A stretch of 64,000 bases of DNA. It comes from Tremella fuciformis. Taxonomy: Eukaryota > Basidiomycota > Tremellomycetes > Tremellales > Tremellaceae. Shown one piece after another: positions 1 to 12,149 of the stretch. The DNA is taken from positions 6,200,001 to 6,264,000 of the forward strand of contig CP136490.1 of assembly GCA_032768795.1 (NCBI GenBank), read 5' to 3'. Below the pieces are notes generated by a model that did no database searches, was not told where the DNA came from, and saw only the letters and a program-made list of their open reading frames with translations. Positions within the stretch are counted from its first letter, which is position 1. Each line of letters begins with the position of its first letter. The position numbers and the translations under genes were made by a program.

Positions 1-851
1 TCGGATATCACGCGAGGCGAGTCTTTCGGGCTGACCCGTATTCTGACATGCACTGAGCGTATTGCACAGATCAGATGCAATCGACAGCCTCGTTCGACGA
101 CTCCACAATGGACAACGTTGCCGCCGCGCTGTGCGCAATCGTGTACAAGAGCTACGCCTGGATGACCATCAACGTCTATCCTCTAGACGATAATCCTGAC
201 ACTCACCTGTCGACAGGGTTTGTAGTTGCCAAGCCCAACACCCTTGAGGCGGCAATGACATATGTCACTGTACCAGCCAAGGAGACTGGCGGTGGCTTCG
301 AAGGCGAGTGGTGGTAGATCTTGATGTTCTGACCGTAGATGCGAGCTTACTCTGAGGTGGCCATATGGCTTCAATCAAGCATACGGGTCAATCTGGAGCA
401 GCTCGGGGGCGACTTGCGAGAATGCCCTACAGGCTTTTACCGGTTTTGACACCACGGTCAAGTACACCACGGACGACGACGGGGACTTTGGAGTGGCAGA
501 CGCATGTGGGTCTCACAGCATTGACGAGACTGATATTAGGGACCCTCCTGCATGAACATGTCAACTCTTCCCCCATGCTGCTCAGCATGAGTGCCAACAA
601 TGACGGATTCTCCGACAGCAGTTGCATGGCTGTCTGGTCTGCGCCTGAACAGAACAAGTCTGTCCAGCAGGGCATGGTCGCACATCATGCTGATGCACAG
701 GCTGACCGTCTACGAGAACTACAAAGGCCCTATAGACGTGGATCTGGGAGATTTGTGGGACGGACTTGTCGCTGTCGTCTATCTGACGAACTTTGATTAC
801 TTCGACGGTTCTCCAATAGCAAAAACGGGATGGGTGACTTCGGAGCGTTGA
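1..851 (+). CDS. Unrecognised multi-exon gene, 5' end outside window or unresolved
   Basis: Three introns can be read with consistent phase: 314-356, 506-539 and 658-700, giving exons about 75-313, 357-505, 540-657 and 701 onward. The joined product runs through EGEWWWPYGFNQAYG, a serine-rich stretch with ATCENALQAF, an acidic patch TTDDDGDFG, then AVWSAPEQNKLTVYENY and DVDLGDLWDGL. Every junction keeps an open frame and the residues look protein-like (aromatics, scattered Cys), so I take it as real. I recognise no family and see no catalytic motif. The end is unclear: the last exon could run to the TGA at 849-851, or splice once more and stop near 915. The 5' part before base 75 has a stop in frame and would need another exon. 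It converges on POP5. Confidence 0.4.
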
Positions 852-914
852 TCTGTGGATGCCGTACACGCTGCATCTTCTACTTGAACCCCTGTATAGT
901 CCGCTCATGTAATG

Positions 915-1191
915 CACTGTTGAGAACAACGTGTTGCGAAGACTGTCCCTGTGGTACGCAAGCAGACTCGGGGGGCTTGGCATTTCGCGGGAGCGCGGCG
1001 AAGCTCAGGTCGCCTGGATCGGTCGAAGGCGGACGACTGAGAGATGGCTTCGAGTGATTGATTTTCATCCCATCCGAGGAGAAATCCTGCATATCAGTCA
1101 TGGATTGACCTGGGAACGGCGGCACACACGTGATACTAGGAAGATCCCGCCTTGACGTCGTGGGCCTCGGGGTCGATGCGGACGGCCAGAC
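915..1191. other. Convergent intergenic stretch
   Basis: Gene-free sequence between the 3' end of the first gene and the POP5 stop codon. Short ORFs on both strands overlap here but none has splice-supported extensions or a recognisable motif. It most likely holds the two 3' UTRs. Confidence 0.4.
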
Positions 1192-1856
1192 TCAGCCTTC
1201 GAGACTGCCCATGGCCTCTTCCTCCCGCTTCGACAAGACTTGCATCTTCTCCTGCTCGACCTCGCCGACACTTCCCAACAAGCAGGCCACAACCCGTCGA
1301 TGGTGCGAAATGGCGCGGTTCTGACACTTCTTGATCGTCCCACTGATACCGATGACGCGAGGCACGAGACGGCCATCCTTCTGCCCAGGAGGAGCTATGT
1401 CGAGCAGGGTGATGCCACCGTGCAAGGTGTGAATGTGTTGTCGAGCGACTCGAATGATGGTGATAGAGGTCAGGGGCGAGTGATAGATGACTTGAGATCA
1501 ACTCCCGTTCTCCACAGATGTTCAAACGTTCCAAGAGACCCACCTTTTATGCTGCTAGCAATTCTGCCCCAGCCTTCATCACCGAATACCTCGACCACAC
1601 TACCTCTGATGGCTCTGTGTATTGCCTGACCACCCTCATCACCCAGTCCCAAGCCAACATGCCCTCCCGAGCTACTCAGGGAGGGATAGAGAAATGCTGC
1701 TCCGGCCGGAGGGAGAAGGAAGGACTCATCGTCAGAATCGTTGGCGTCATTGTCGTCGAAAACTCCCGGAGCGGAGGGTGCTGCGAGTAGTTCGGTCCGT
1801 AATGACGAGGGATTGAGGAATTCTACGAGCACGTATCTGTTCTTGAACCTCACCAT
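1192..1856 (-). CDS. POP5: RNase P/MRP protein subunit POP5
   Basis: Two exons, complement(1544..1856) and complement(1192..1490), joined across a 53-nt GT-AG intron (1491-1543); the phase closes to 203 aa. The N-terminus MVRFKNRYVLVEFL is the hallmark start of POP5. The splice restores the core SIKVIYHSPLTSITIIRVAR, and GTIKKCQNRAI follows, matching the family's GTIRTCQKFLI region. Pop5 is a small protein shared by the RNase P and RNase MRP ribonucleoproteins, which mature tRNA 5' ends and cut pre-rRNA in the nucleus and nucleolus. A Gly/Ser/Asp-rich insert sits between the first strand and the core, which is longer than in animals. It is divergent from MGM1, with about 340 bp between start codons. 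Confidence 0.93.
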
Positions 1857-2195
1857 TGTGAGTGAGTTGGACTACCAAAATACTCTTTCGTCTCCCGACT
1901 TCTGACCACTATCCAGCGGAGATCCACTGAACTCCGCCGGATCTGGATTTGCCGCCCACCCCGCGTAATCGCGGCTCGAATGTTCTCATCCAGGTGTCAA
2001 CAGCTTCACTCGTCTTTCGTTTGAGCGACAGCCGAGCTTTTCGCTTCTCGATACCCTGCTCGGGCTGAGTTAATGTGGCCTCAAATGTGGTCAGCCTGAG
2101 ACATTTCTATTCTGGCGATATATATCACGAGATACTCGTCTTGGTCCACGACCTCGCGCCTCATTGCCACCCGAATACCGAGCAAGTCTGTCGGC
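1857..2195. promoter_or_regulatory. Divergent POP5/MGM1 intergenic promoter region
   Basis: The 339 bp between the two start codons must carry both promoters. I see no clear TATA box in either orientation; tatatatc at about 2117-2124 is the only AT-rich core and lies roughly 75 bp upstream of the MGM1 ATG. No coding sequence is evident. Confidence 0.45.
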
Positions 2196-5100
2196 ATGCT
2201 ACCGTCTAGGGTCCTAAAGCGAGCGCCGCTGCGCTCCAAGGCTCTGTTGTATGCGTCCCCTCGCCCACTCCTCGCCCCTCGACCCCCGTACGTCTCGCCG
2301 GCGCGCAATGTCCACGTCCGAGCTATATCTTTTTCGACCATTCCCCGAATGATGGCCCGTGCTTTTCGGGTGCCATTGTATGGTGCTGCAATAGGTGCAG
2401 GCGGATTTGGCTACGCCAACTACAAGCTTGAGGGCGAGTTCATCGCATTCCTATATTGACCTAGACTGATGCACAGGCGTGCGCAATGCAACCTCTGAAA
2501 TGCTCGGCAACCTATCGGATTCCGTCTCCACAGCGTACACGAACGCGTCATCCGCCGTAGCATCCGGTATGAATCAGGCCGGACAACTTGGATCTTCGAT
2601 ACAGGGTAGACTGGCGGATGGGCTGGCCGACGTTCAAGATTCGGCTTCCGCTTTCCAGCAAGGAACTCGAGAGTGGTGGGATGCAGTCAAGGCCAATCTG
2701 CCTGACTGGAATTCAACCACTCAATCATCGGGATCGGGAACCTCAGGCGGTGGTAGAGGAGGTAGAGGAGAAAGGAGGGAGGAATGGAAACCTGGTGAGG
2801 GGCCTGGGCAACCTAGTCCAGAAGGCGGGGAAGCAGCTTTAGGTTTGGTAGGAGCTGCTGCGATCTCCCAGATGGACAAGGAATCGGAGGACACGCCAGA
2901 ACCTCCTGAGCCCGGCAGCGAGCACAATCTTCTTCAGCTCACCAAGAAGCTCATCGAAATACGGAGTGTGCTTCTGAGCGTGGACCAGAGCGACGCTCTG
3001 AAGCTCCCCTCGATCGTCGTCATTGGAAGTCAGAGTTCGGGGAAGAGCAGTGTGCTGGAGGCGATTGTCGGTCACGAGTTTCTCCCAAAGTCAGTGCTTC
3101 GTCGCTCTCGCCCGGTTCTTTGCTTACGCCAACAGAGGCGATAACATGGTCACCAGGCGACCTATCGAGCTGACGCTCATCCACAAGCCAGCAAATGCCG
3201 CCTCATCGTCATCTACCCCTGGCGAGTATGGGTTCTTCCCCGGTATGCCTCACTTGGGCAAAATAACTGCCTTCTCGAATATCCAGAAGACCTTGACCGA
3301 GCTCAACCTGGCGGTGCCGCCCGAGCAAGCAGTCTCGGATGACCCAATCCAACTGCAAATCCATTCGCCAAACGTTCCCGATCTTACGCTAATCGACCTT
3401 CCGGGGTATATCCAACTCTCGTCGATGGACCAACCCGAACAGCTCAAAGGCAAGATTTCTGCCTTATGCGAGAAGTACATACGAGAACCGAACATCATAC
3501 TCGCCGTCTGTGCGGCCGATGTCGATCTCGCCAACTCGCCAGCCCTTCGAGCGAGTCGACGGGTGGACCCGCTCGGGACTAGGACGATCGGGGTGGTGAC
3601 CAAAATGGACCTGGTCAAACCTGAGGCCGGAGCTCAGATACTTTCAGGCGACAGGTACCCCTTACACCTGGGATACGTTGGTGTGGTGTGCAAAGCGCCT
3701 GCATCGATCGGCGTACTCAAGACGATCACCGGCCGCGAAGGCAATCTCACGAAGGCTGTGGTTAGGCGCGAGGCCGAGTTCTTTGGGGAGAATAGCAAAT
3801 ACTTTGCGCCGAAAGGTAGGCTTGGAGGAGAGAAGAAGCTTCTCGTCGGCACGGACACCCTCAGGAGGAGATTGATGGACGTTCTCGAGACAAGCATGGC
3901 AGGAAGTTTGCATGGGATCACCAACGCTGTGCAGCTCGAGCTTGAGGAGGCAAGCTACCAGTTCAAAGTGAGTTTGCAAACAAGTGATTATTCTTCCAGC
4001 TAATTGCGTTAGGTCCAATACAACGACCGACGGATCACATCCGAGTCCTACGTTGCCGAGACGGTTGATGCCCTCAAAGCGCGATTCAAGGAATATACAG
4101 CGCAATTCACCAAGCCTGCAGTCCGGTACAAGCTCAAGTCTATGCTCGACGAGCGACTCATGGACATCCTCGAACAGCTATATTGGTCCGATCCACGCAC
4201 ACTCGAATTGACGAAGCTGTCGGAAGACCGACACGCCGGGCCGGATGAGCTCGACCCGTACTGGAAATACAAACTTGAGACAGCTTCATCGCTATTGACC
4301 AAATCTGGGGTCGGCCGAGACTCGACTGCTCTCGTAGCCGATGGTCTGCGAGGCTTGATCGACAGCATCGCCACAGGCGAACCATTCACATATCACCCAG
4401 AGGCGGCCGAGCGCATCGTTGACTTCTCACACGCTATCCTCAGGGAACGAATGGGTATGACAGCCGACCAGGTCGAGAACTGCATCAAGCCGTATAAGTA
4501 TGAGGTCGAGGTGGAAGATCGGGAGTGGGCCCAGGGTCGAGACAAGGCCGAGCAGAACTTTGCGGAGGAGATCGCCAGATGCGACGCGAAGCTTGGCGAG
4601 ATCAGAAAGCGACTCGGTGGAGGGCGCAGGCTCAACGGGCTCGTCAAGCATGTTGCCGAACTGGAAAAGTGGGAAGAAGAAAGACGGCGCCGACGGCTGG
4701 TGCCTGTACCTAAATCGCCAGAGGACGAAGAGGGCGCAGTCGTCGAAGACGAACCTGTTATCGATGCGTATAAATACTCTCCAGCCCAGATTGTCGACGG
4801 TAAGTCCACCCAATAACGCTGAAAAGGTGTCTATGTTGACGTTCAGGCCGGCACGCGCTGTTGCTGTCAAATCGCCTCACGCTACTCAAACTGAGGCATG
4901 CTGCACTAAAATCCCGCCGGTGTCGCCTTGGCCCGGAACAATCGGCCTTCTGTCCCGAAGCTTTCCTCAGCGTTGTGGCCGACAAGTTGGCATATACGAG
5001 CACAATGTTCATCAACATTGAGCTCCTCGAGCAGTTCTTCTACCAGTTCCCCCGCGAGATCGACTCGCGTATACTGTACGATCTCGACGTAAGCCAACTC

Positions 5101-5315
5101 CACTGGGCATCTTGTTCCAGGCTGACTGCCAGCGCGAACAAATTTCGAAGTTTGCAAGAGAAAACCCCAAGATCCGACAGCATCTAGACCTGCAAGATAG
5201 AAAGGACAAGCTCGAACAAGTGCTTCGAAGCCTGCAGAGCCTGGTCAACTTGCATCAAGATGCCCAGCCGGCTCGGATGCGGAAAGACCAGGGACTGTTC
5301 ACCAAGTTCTTCTAG
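2196..5315 (+). CDS. MGM1: Mitochondrial dynamin-like GTPase MGM1/OPA1
   Basis: Six exons: 2196-2433, 2477-3089, 3136-3967, 4013-4799, 4847-5088, 5133-5315; the phases close to 964 aa (yeast Mgm1 is about 900). The first intron appears to be GC-AG. The basic N-terminus is a mitochondrial presequence. It is followed by a hydrophobic anchor [18 protein letters not shown] (about residue 65) and a second apolar segment [12 protein letters not shown] near residue 200, where rhomboid proteases cut this family. The GTPase domain has the P-loop GSQSSGKSS (about 264), DLPG (switch II) and TKMD (G4). The C-terminal helical region ends in [20 protein letters not shown], typical of the GTPase effector end. 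The protein drives inner-membrane fusion and cristae shape. The acceptor at 5132 was preferred to 5120 because it fits family spacing. Confidence 0.94.
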
Positions 5316-6361
5316 GCCTGTACACGAACAACGAATCATCCTTGTTGTATGTTGCCCATTGTGTTGCTCCGCTCCCCTCTTCCGCTGTTTGTTTATATAA
5401 CCCGTGCGGGTGACAGATTAGATGCACCTGTAACTGTGATTCTGGACGGGACGAGGCGCGTGGCCTGTATCAACTGCCTGCGGATCGGAGTGCTCGCCGT
5501 CATGTCGCAACTACATTTCCTGAGAAACTCATGACGAGGTAAGATCCCCATCGCACGCACGCGGAGGGATGAGCAATTCATGAACCGCGACGCGTCGGCG
5601 AGCGCGTCGGAGTAAAAACCCTTTATGTTGCCCAAAGGGGTAATTGGGAGACGTTTTGGCAGGGCACAAGGAGGGGGACAAAGACGCGATTCAGGGAATG
5701 AGAGGGGCTCGTGCGGCGAGTGTGCTTTTCTTTCCGACGCATGCACAGGTACTCGTACTCGGATCTCAGTTGCAGTCACATTATTCACAGCCATAGTCGA
5801 GCACAGGCCAAGCAAGAGAGATGGGTCTTGTACAAGATCATCGTTGACATTCACCTTTTACTCCTTCATACATGTTCGGCGTCGCCTGTAGCTAGTGCTT
5901 CTTGTTCGGACCGAGGGGCATCAGTGGTTCACGAGTGTTTCAGCAAGAGGGAGATCGCGGAACACGGCCAAACGAAGCTTGACCAGGACGATCACGGAAG
6001 GACAACACGATACGACCAAGCACTCTGTGCTTCTGGCATTCAATACACCCTTGGCAGCGAAAGGACGCCTGTCTGCAGCCGAGCGCGTTAGCCATTGCCT
6101 CTGCCTCCAGCGCCGTGGCGGGCCAACCTCGCACCACTCGAGAGGCGGCGAAGGACGCCTTTGGACAGCACCAGCACCAGCATCAGCACCGGTCCGAGTG
6201 GAGTCTTCCTTCTCGAAAGGCATCGAGCCGGAAAGGCGGCAGCTCGGCGAACGCACCCCGCATCGCGCTTCGCGGCGGTGACACTTACTTGATCACGTCT
6301 CACATCTCACTCGGTGAGACAACGTCAGGCTTAAGCCTTCGCCTCCTGCATCTCGTACTCC
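5316..6361. other. Long intergenic region upstream of the DUF1765 gene
   Basis: About 1 kb without a supportable gene. Overlapping short ORFs on both strands (for example 153 codons on the minus strand at 5393-5854) lack splice continuity and recognisable motifs. It should contain the MGM1 3' UTR and the promoter and leader of the next gene. Confidence 0.4.
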
Positions 6362-9300
6362 ATGTCGACGACGTACCAGCCCGCCATGATCCCCTTGCCG
6401 CCGACGAGGACAAGGGAGGGTGCCCGGAGTTCTCGAAGGAGGGGCGGCAGCGCGCAGCCTGTACTGCTCGGCGGTGGTGTGGGAATGTTGGGCAACAACA
6501 ACAACAATGGCAGCAGCAGTAACACCGCGGCGTCGAGCAGTGAAGGCAGTGCCGGTATGGCTCGGGCGAGCGCGAATGGAGTACAACCTGTGAGTCATTC
6601 GATTCATCCAGCAGACCGAGCATCAGGAGACAGCCTCCGCGTACCCTAAGCAGGATAAAGGAGGCTGCCGACATTCCCCGTAGCTTCAATGGCTCGTCGA
6701 CTTCTCTTCGTCAATTGCTGACACTTCACAGGGTCTGTCCAAATCTCCTTTCCTTGCTACTGCAGCCGGCGCCGGCTCGTCCTCGACGCGCTCGCCCAGC
6801 CCATCGCCCAACATGACCACATCCCCACACTCGCCCATCTTCTCCATTCCACCCATGCCTCCGCCCGTCGCGAGCAGGCAGCGCGTCGCGCCTGGTTCGG
6901 CTCCCATCCCCGCGCATCCGCATGCCAAGGGCCAATCCTCCATCTCCTCGCTGTCGACTGCAGACTCGACGTCTTCGCGCACACTCAAGACCCCGCACTC
7001 GAAAGCCGACCATGCGCATCCACCCCCGATCATCGTCTCAGGCTCGGCGTCCAGTTTCCTAGACGACCATACCACCTCAACACCACCCGCGAATGTGCCT
7101 TTCGGCCTGTCGCAAGTGAAAGAGATGACCGAGCCTCGTAGTCCCACGCTGCAGATGAAGAAGAGCGCCATCGAGGCCAGGCGGAGAGAGGCGAGCGGTG
7201 CACCACCTGCAATGGCTCGCAATCCGCTGCCGCCACTACCCCATGGACCGCAGCAGGCAGCAAAGGTCTCAACGCCTCCCGTCGCCGCTCCTGCACCTGT
7301 CAGACCCGTCAAAGCCCCGCATAGGGCCCGTCTCCCACCTGCCCCCATCAAGACGGAGAACAGACTCAGCCAGGACTGGATCGCCATTCCCCTCCCGTCG
7401 CCAGAGAAACTGCCGAGCCCTTCTTTGCCCACCCACGGATCGATCCCCCCCTTGCGGCCCATGCGTCTACCCCCAAGGCCCACCATGATGCCCATGAAGG
7501 ACGAGGCCAGATCGCCAAGAAGGCCGAACTTTGATCGCGCGCAGTCCGAGCCCCTCTCGGAGAACGCCACGAAGCGCACGGTGAGTCAACCGCAGCCTCG
7601 AAAATCCATGGATCAGTCGAGGAGTATCAGCCCGTCCCCTGTGTCTGGTCAAGGGTCCCAGAGGCAAAGGCAGACGTCGATGAGCACACCTGCATCCGTT
7701 GTCATGCGAAATGGCGGCCGCCAGAGCATGTTCGAGATCGAGTCTTCTCAGCCTCCTCGTCCGTCTCTCCAGGGCCGTCGCTCGCATGATCTGCTCCGAC
7801 CATCGCTGGATGCTCTTCGGCCATCGAAGAAGGATGCCAAAGCGCTACAAAAGGAGCAGCAACGGGGCCTCGGAGTGGCAAGTACTTTGCCTACCCAGCA
7901 GGAGGAAAGGAAGACGTCTGGCCTGTCTCTCAAGAAGAGCACGGGCGCCTTGAAAGCGCTCTTTGCTCGAGGCGCTAGTGGAAAGAAGGATCGATCAGAG
8001 ACGCCAACACCGCCTGTCCCGGCGCTCGAGCCTCAAGCTCGCCCTCCATTCAGACCCTCGATGTCCGACGGTCCTCGGCCTTCTTTTGCACGATCCCGCA
8101 CTCCGAGTCAGTCACCTTCCCCTGCTCCTCAGGCGAATTCGTCGCAATCGCAGACCCGGAGCTCGTTCTCGGCCGAGCGCACGCTGTATCCCGCCCCGCC
8201 AATACAGCGTGCTGCCTCAGCTTCCGCTACTGCACCCTCACCCCCAAGACGAGCGCCGCCGCCTCCCAGGCAACTGCCAGCAATTCCACCACCTTCGCCG
8301 AATCCTCCGCCCCAGTCTACTTCCTCTGCCCCAGAGCCACTCAAGCAGCCTATGAAGCTCGGAGATGGTCTGCCAAGCTCCTCTTTGCCGTATCTGAGCG
8401 CAGCAGCGCGGCTATCCATGGCGGTAGACGACACCGAGCTTGCCGCGCAGAGTAGTAGCGTCGCATCTTCCTCGCCGTCTGCCACACCGCCCTCCGCTCC
8501 TGCAGTTGAACTATCGCCGCTTGCGACTTCCAAGTCCTTCCACTTGCTTAAGATGCCCGACTTTGGCTCGTCTCTTGACCTGCGATTCGACACTATTGGG
8601 TTCTCGCCGGCGACACCCCGAAGATCGCCTCAACGTTCGCCTAGCAAGGTCAGCGACGATTTCTTCGCCGGCGCAACGTACCATTCGCCCAGTCGATCCT
8701 TGTCGACCAGAGTGGCCGCCAGTAGCCCAAGAATCTTGGCTCGGACACGGTCAGAACGCCGACGGTCCAAGAGCTTCGATGGCATTGGATCTGGAAGCCG
8801 GCAAGACCTGTGGCGGTTGTTGGAGTCGAACGATGTTCTCTCCAGTCCCGTTGGCAAGCTTTTCAACCAGTCGACCCCGCCTCAAGCACCTTTGCAGCTT
8901 AGCCCTCTCCGCGACGACGACACCACTCCGGGGGCTTCCACCGCCAAGCATCAGCCTAAGCCATCGATCTCCTCATCTGACCGGACTGATCGGACCGATC
9001 TCATGTCGAGTGATCACGCGACTCCTAGCGAAGCAGGTTCGAGCCATGCCACCCCATCGCCGTCCCCGCCACGGACACCGGAGCAGAGGACTGCAACTGT
9101 CTTGAAATTTGTGGACTTCTCAGCGACTTCGACCGACCCTGTCACACCGCCTCGCAAGGCGTCCCAACTGGTGGAGAAGAGGATAAGTGCAGTTCTGCTC
9201 GATGCGCCGATAATCAAGGCTCCAGAAGCGCCTCAAGTGCCAGAAGTCAAGGTTGAGGCGTTGACTTCGGACCGCAGTAAGTCGGGGTTGGTCGAGCCGC

Positions 9301-12044
9301 AACGAGTTACGCGTTCCTTGGCGCAGAAATCCCAAATCATCGCTTTCGATGTCAATGTCACGCTACGCACGATCACCCAAGATATTGAGAAGTTGTTGTA
9401 CACCTTCCGCTACCCCTCGCAAAACGCGTCTTCGGCCGAACGGGCGAATCTCATTCGCACTGAACTTTTGCCTCAAATGATCGAGGTCGAGAAGCGACCT
9501 ATAGCATCGCAAAGCCAAGCTAGCGTCAGCGCTACTCGATATGCTTGCTTTGCCTGGATCGATGCTCTGATGCTGGAGCTGCAGGTGGAGCAACCGGCTA
9601 ACGAGCGCGGAGCTTGTCTCGAAGGACTCGCTGCGATGATTGAGAGTCCTTGCATGTCAAACGAGTCGCTCAGTGGCAATCCGGAAGACAAGGCGAAATT
9701 CACCCAGATGATGATCCGGGTCATGAACTACGTGATGGGCAAATTGGGCGCGAAAGGGGTTTTCCACAACACATTGTTGTTCTGCGGGCGGTTCTTGGTA
9801 GGTCTCTGATATCCCATCGCTTGTTATCGCTGATCACCGGGCATTCGCGTTCTTCCGGATCCCCCACGTCGGGGAACAGCTCGTCACTGTGCTTCAGCTG
9901 CCCAAAGGCGCGCTCATGCGCTTTTCACGTGAAGCTATGTTGGACTTGCCTGCCCCACAAGCTCAACCCAATTACCCTGAGTTCTTGCTGCCGCTATGCT
10001 TTGACAGTGCTCGCGCGTACACGGCTCGTCTTGCGGCTCTTGCCCCGCAATTTGCCACGGACGAAGAAGCAGAAGCGTTCCTGTTTCGTCCAGGCAATTG
10101 GCTTCGGCGATGGCAATCCGACGATTCGGAACTCTTCTACGCCTTCTTCCGTGCGTATCACAAGCAATTAGCTCTGTACCTTGCGCCGGCTATCGAATAC
10201 TACGAAAGCATCGACCAACCCGTGCCTTGCAGCATTCTTTTCCGCGCGCCTGGCTACGCTCACCTCGCCACGATTTTTGCCAAGAAATGCCATTCGTATA
10301 TTCTCGGTTCGATCAATGCGGTCACCACGTCCTCCACCAATACGTCTTTTGACGTTTCGGAGGGGGCTGCATTCCGTGCGTCGCAAAAGCCGCCTGTCTT
10401 GGAGACCGCCAATCGGCGTTTAGTGGAGACGCTTGGCACACTCGCCCATATGCAACTCCTGGTAACGACGTCACGAGGCATCGTGGAAACGGACGGTCAC
10501 CAACTCTGGGGAAACATGGTCGACCTCTGGACGAGAAATCTCATCACCAAGACTTCACTCTATCGACCTCAGGCGGTCTTCTCGCTCTTCGACTTGCTTG
10601 ACGGCATAGTTGATGCCCCCCTAGAGCATGACAAAGGCTCGATATTGGACGTGCCTTACTTGATATACCTCTTCGGCCTCATCTTGACTCAGGGTGATCA
10701 CGCTTTGACTTTGGTCAAGGTTATCGCGTTCATCTTCACCCACTGGGAGGCGATGACCCAGCGTCCGGAAGACCGAAGAGCGCTGTGTCAGGACTTGCTG
10801 CTGGAACAAGGCATGTTCGAGAGGCTAGTGTTGTTCTGGTCCCACTCGGTCCGGAGCTATCTGATGAGACTGGTGGTCAGTCACACCGCTTCTCTTGTGG
10901 AAGATTGACTGACGCCCAGGTCTTCCGTCTCGGACACTTCCATACGACTCAAATCGACGGCAAATCGAACGAGGTCGAGATCGAATCTGTCGCCTTGCTG
11001 CAGACCCGTCTTGCATGGCTGCGCAAGTGGCACGACAAGTACGAGAACGAGTTGTCACCTAGCGCAGACGTCTCAATCGCCGAGCCGCCTCGGACGCCGG
11101 TGGATGGATCTTTCCCTCGGAGCCGATCAACCATTACCATGGTCCAGTCGCCTCATACTGGCTCACAACAGAAGGCCGAGCGGCTGCTCGGTCTTGGACT
11201 GGGCATGGAGGAAGACCCCAAACAGCGCACAATGGGTGGCAAAGCCAGCAGCTGGATCTCGAAGAAGTTTGGCAAGACAAAGCGTCGCAAGGATGGCTCG
11301 AGTCCCAGCCCGAATCTTAGCGACAGCCCTTCGTCGTTCACGTCATCGTCGCCAATGATGCCTTCGCCAAACGCTGGGCTCACTGTGACGCCCAAGCTCG
11401 GTAGTGGGAACACGCCGAAGCTGGACCAGCCATTCAGACTGGAATCGCCAGCGAATGTGCCTGACTCTCCCGACTCGGATCGACTGCCCTCCCCCAGCGG
11501 CCGCAAGGCGCCCCCTCCCAAGATCATGACTTCATCCCCGCCGCGAGGTGCGGGCGCAAACTCCCCCGGCCAAGCAAGCTACAGCTTCGAGTTTGAGTTG
11601 TCAACAGCATCGCCTCGATCGGACACATTCGACCCCTCACCTCAGCCGCCGTCGCCGAGTCGGCGATCATCTCTCCCGCCTTCACCGAGCAAGACGACCT
11701 CGCCACGGATGTCAGCTCGCCTGTCGAAACGCGCCAGTCTGCTGCCGAGTCATACGGCTGCCGCTCTGGAGGCGATCTTGCATGCCAGTCCCGCTGATGC
11801 GGGCAAAGAGCGAAAAGCCGAGATCGAGGACAAGGGGTATGACAAGAAGTTGCAGCCGTACGCTGTGAGGATGTTCCAGGAGTTTGAGAATGCGCAGAAA
11901 GAAGTGAGTCGATCCCTGAGATGAGGGCGACAAGAGCTGATGTGTCAGTATGATGAGTGGTGGGCTGAGGGTGGTATTGGGCAGTCGGACGGTGTACCGC
12001 CCAGGTTGACTGTAGCATGGCCGTTCCACGAGAACGAAGAGTAA
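6362..12044 (+). CDS. Large proline/serine-rich DUF1765-type protein
   Basis: Exons 6362-6589, 6732-9797, 9841-10875, 10920-11903, 11949-12044; the phases close to 1802 aa. The first half is a low-complexity Pro/Ser-rich tail with poly-Asn. From about residue 960 it becomes folded: ITQDIEKLLYTFRYPSQ, then GRFL joined to AFAFFRIPHVGEQL, then a long helical region and a closing RMFQEFENAQKEYDEWW. From memory this resembles the fungal DUF1765/UPF0592 family, whose function is unknown. A basic Ser/Pro linker separates the core from the C-terminal motif. Intron 2 (9798-9840) is odd: only a GG at 9839-9840 gives the family-like join, and no AG exists between the donor and that exon. Reading through meets a stop, so splicing is required. 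Confidence 0.7.
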
Positions 12045-12149
12045 CTGATTTGGGGTAGCATGATGGACCATCACGAATAGTACATGATTTTGGTGCTGTA
12101 CAACAGATATGCACGCATGGATGCGATATGTGCTCGAGTGTCTAGGCGT

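Noticed and set aside
5393..5854. 153-codon minus-strand ORF in the MGM1-DUF1765 gap
   Set aside because: No recognisable motif, no splice partners, and overlapping ORFs of similar quality in other frames.
6686..7579. 297-codon minus-strand ORF
   Set aside because: Antisense shadow of the Pro/Ser-rich DUF1765-type gene; Gly/Ser-rich translation comes from codon bias of the sense frame.
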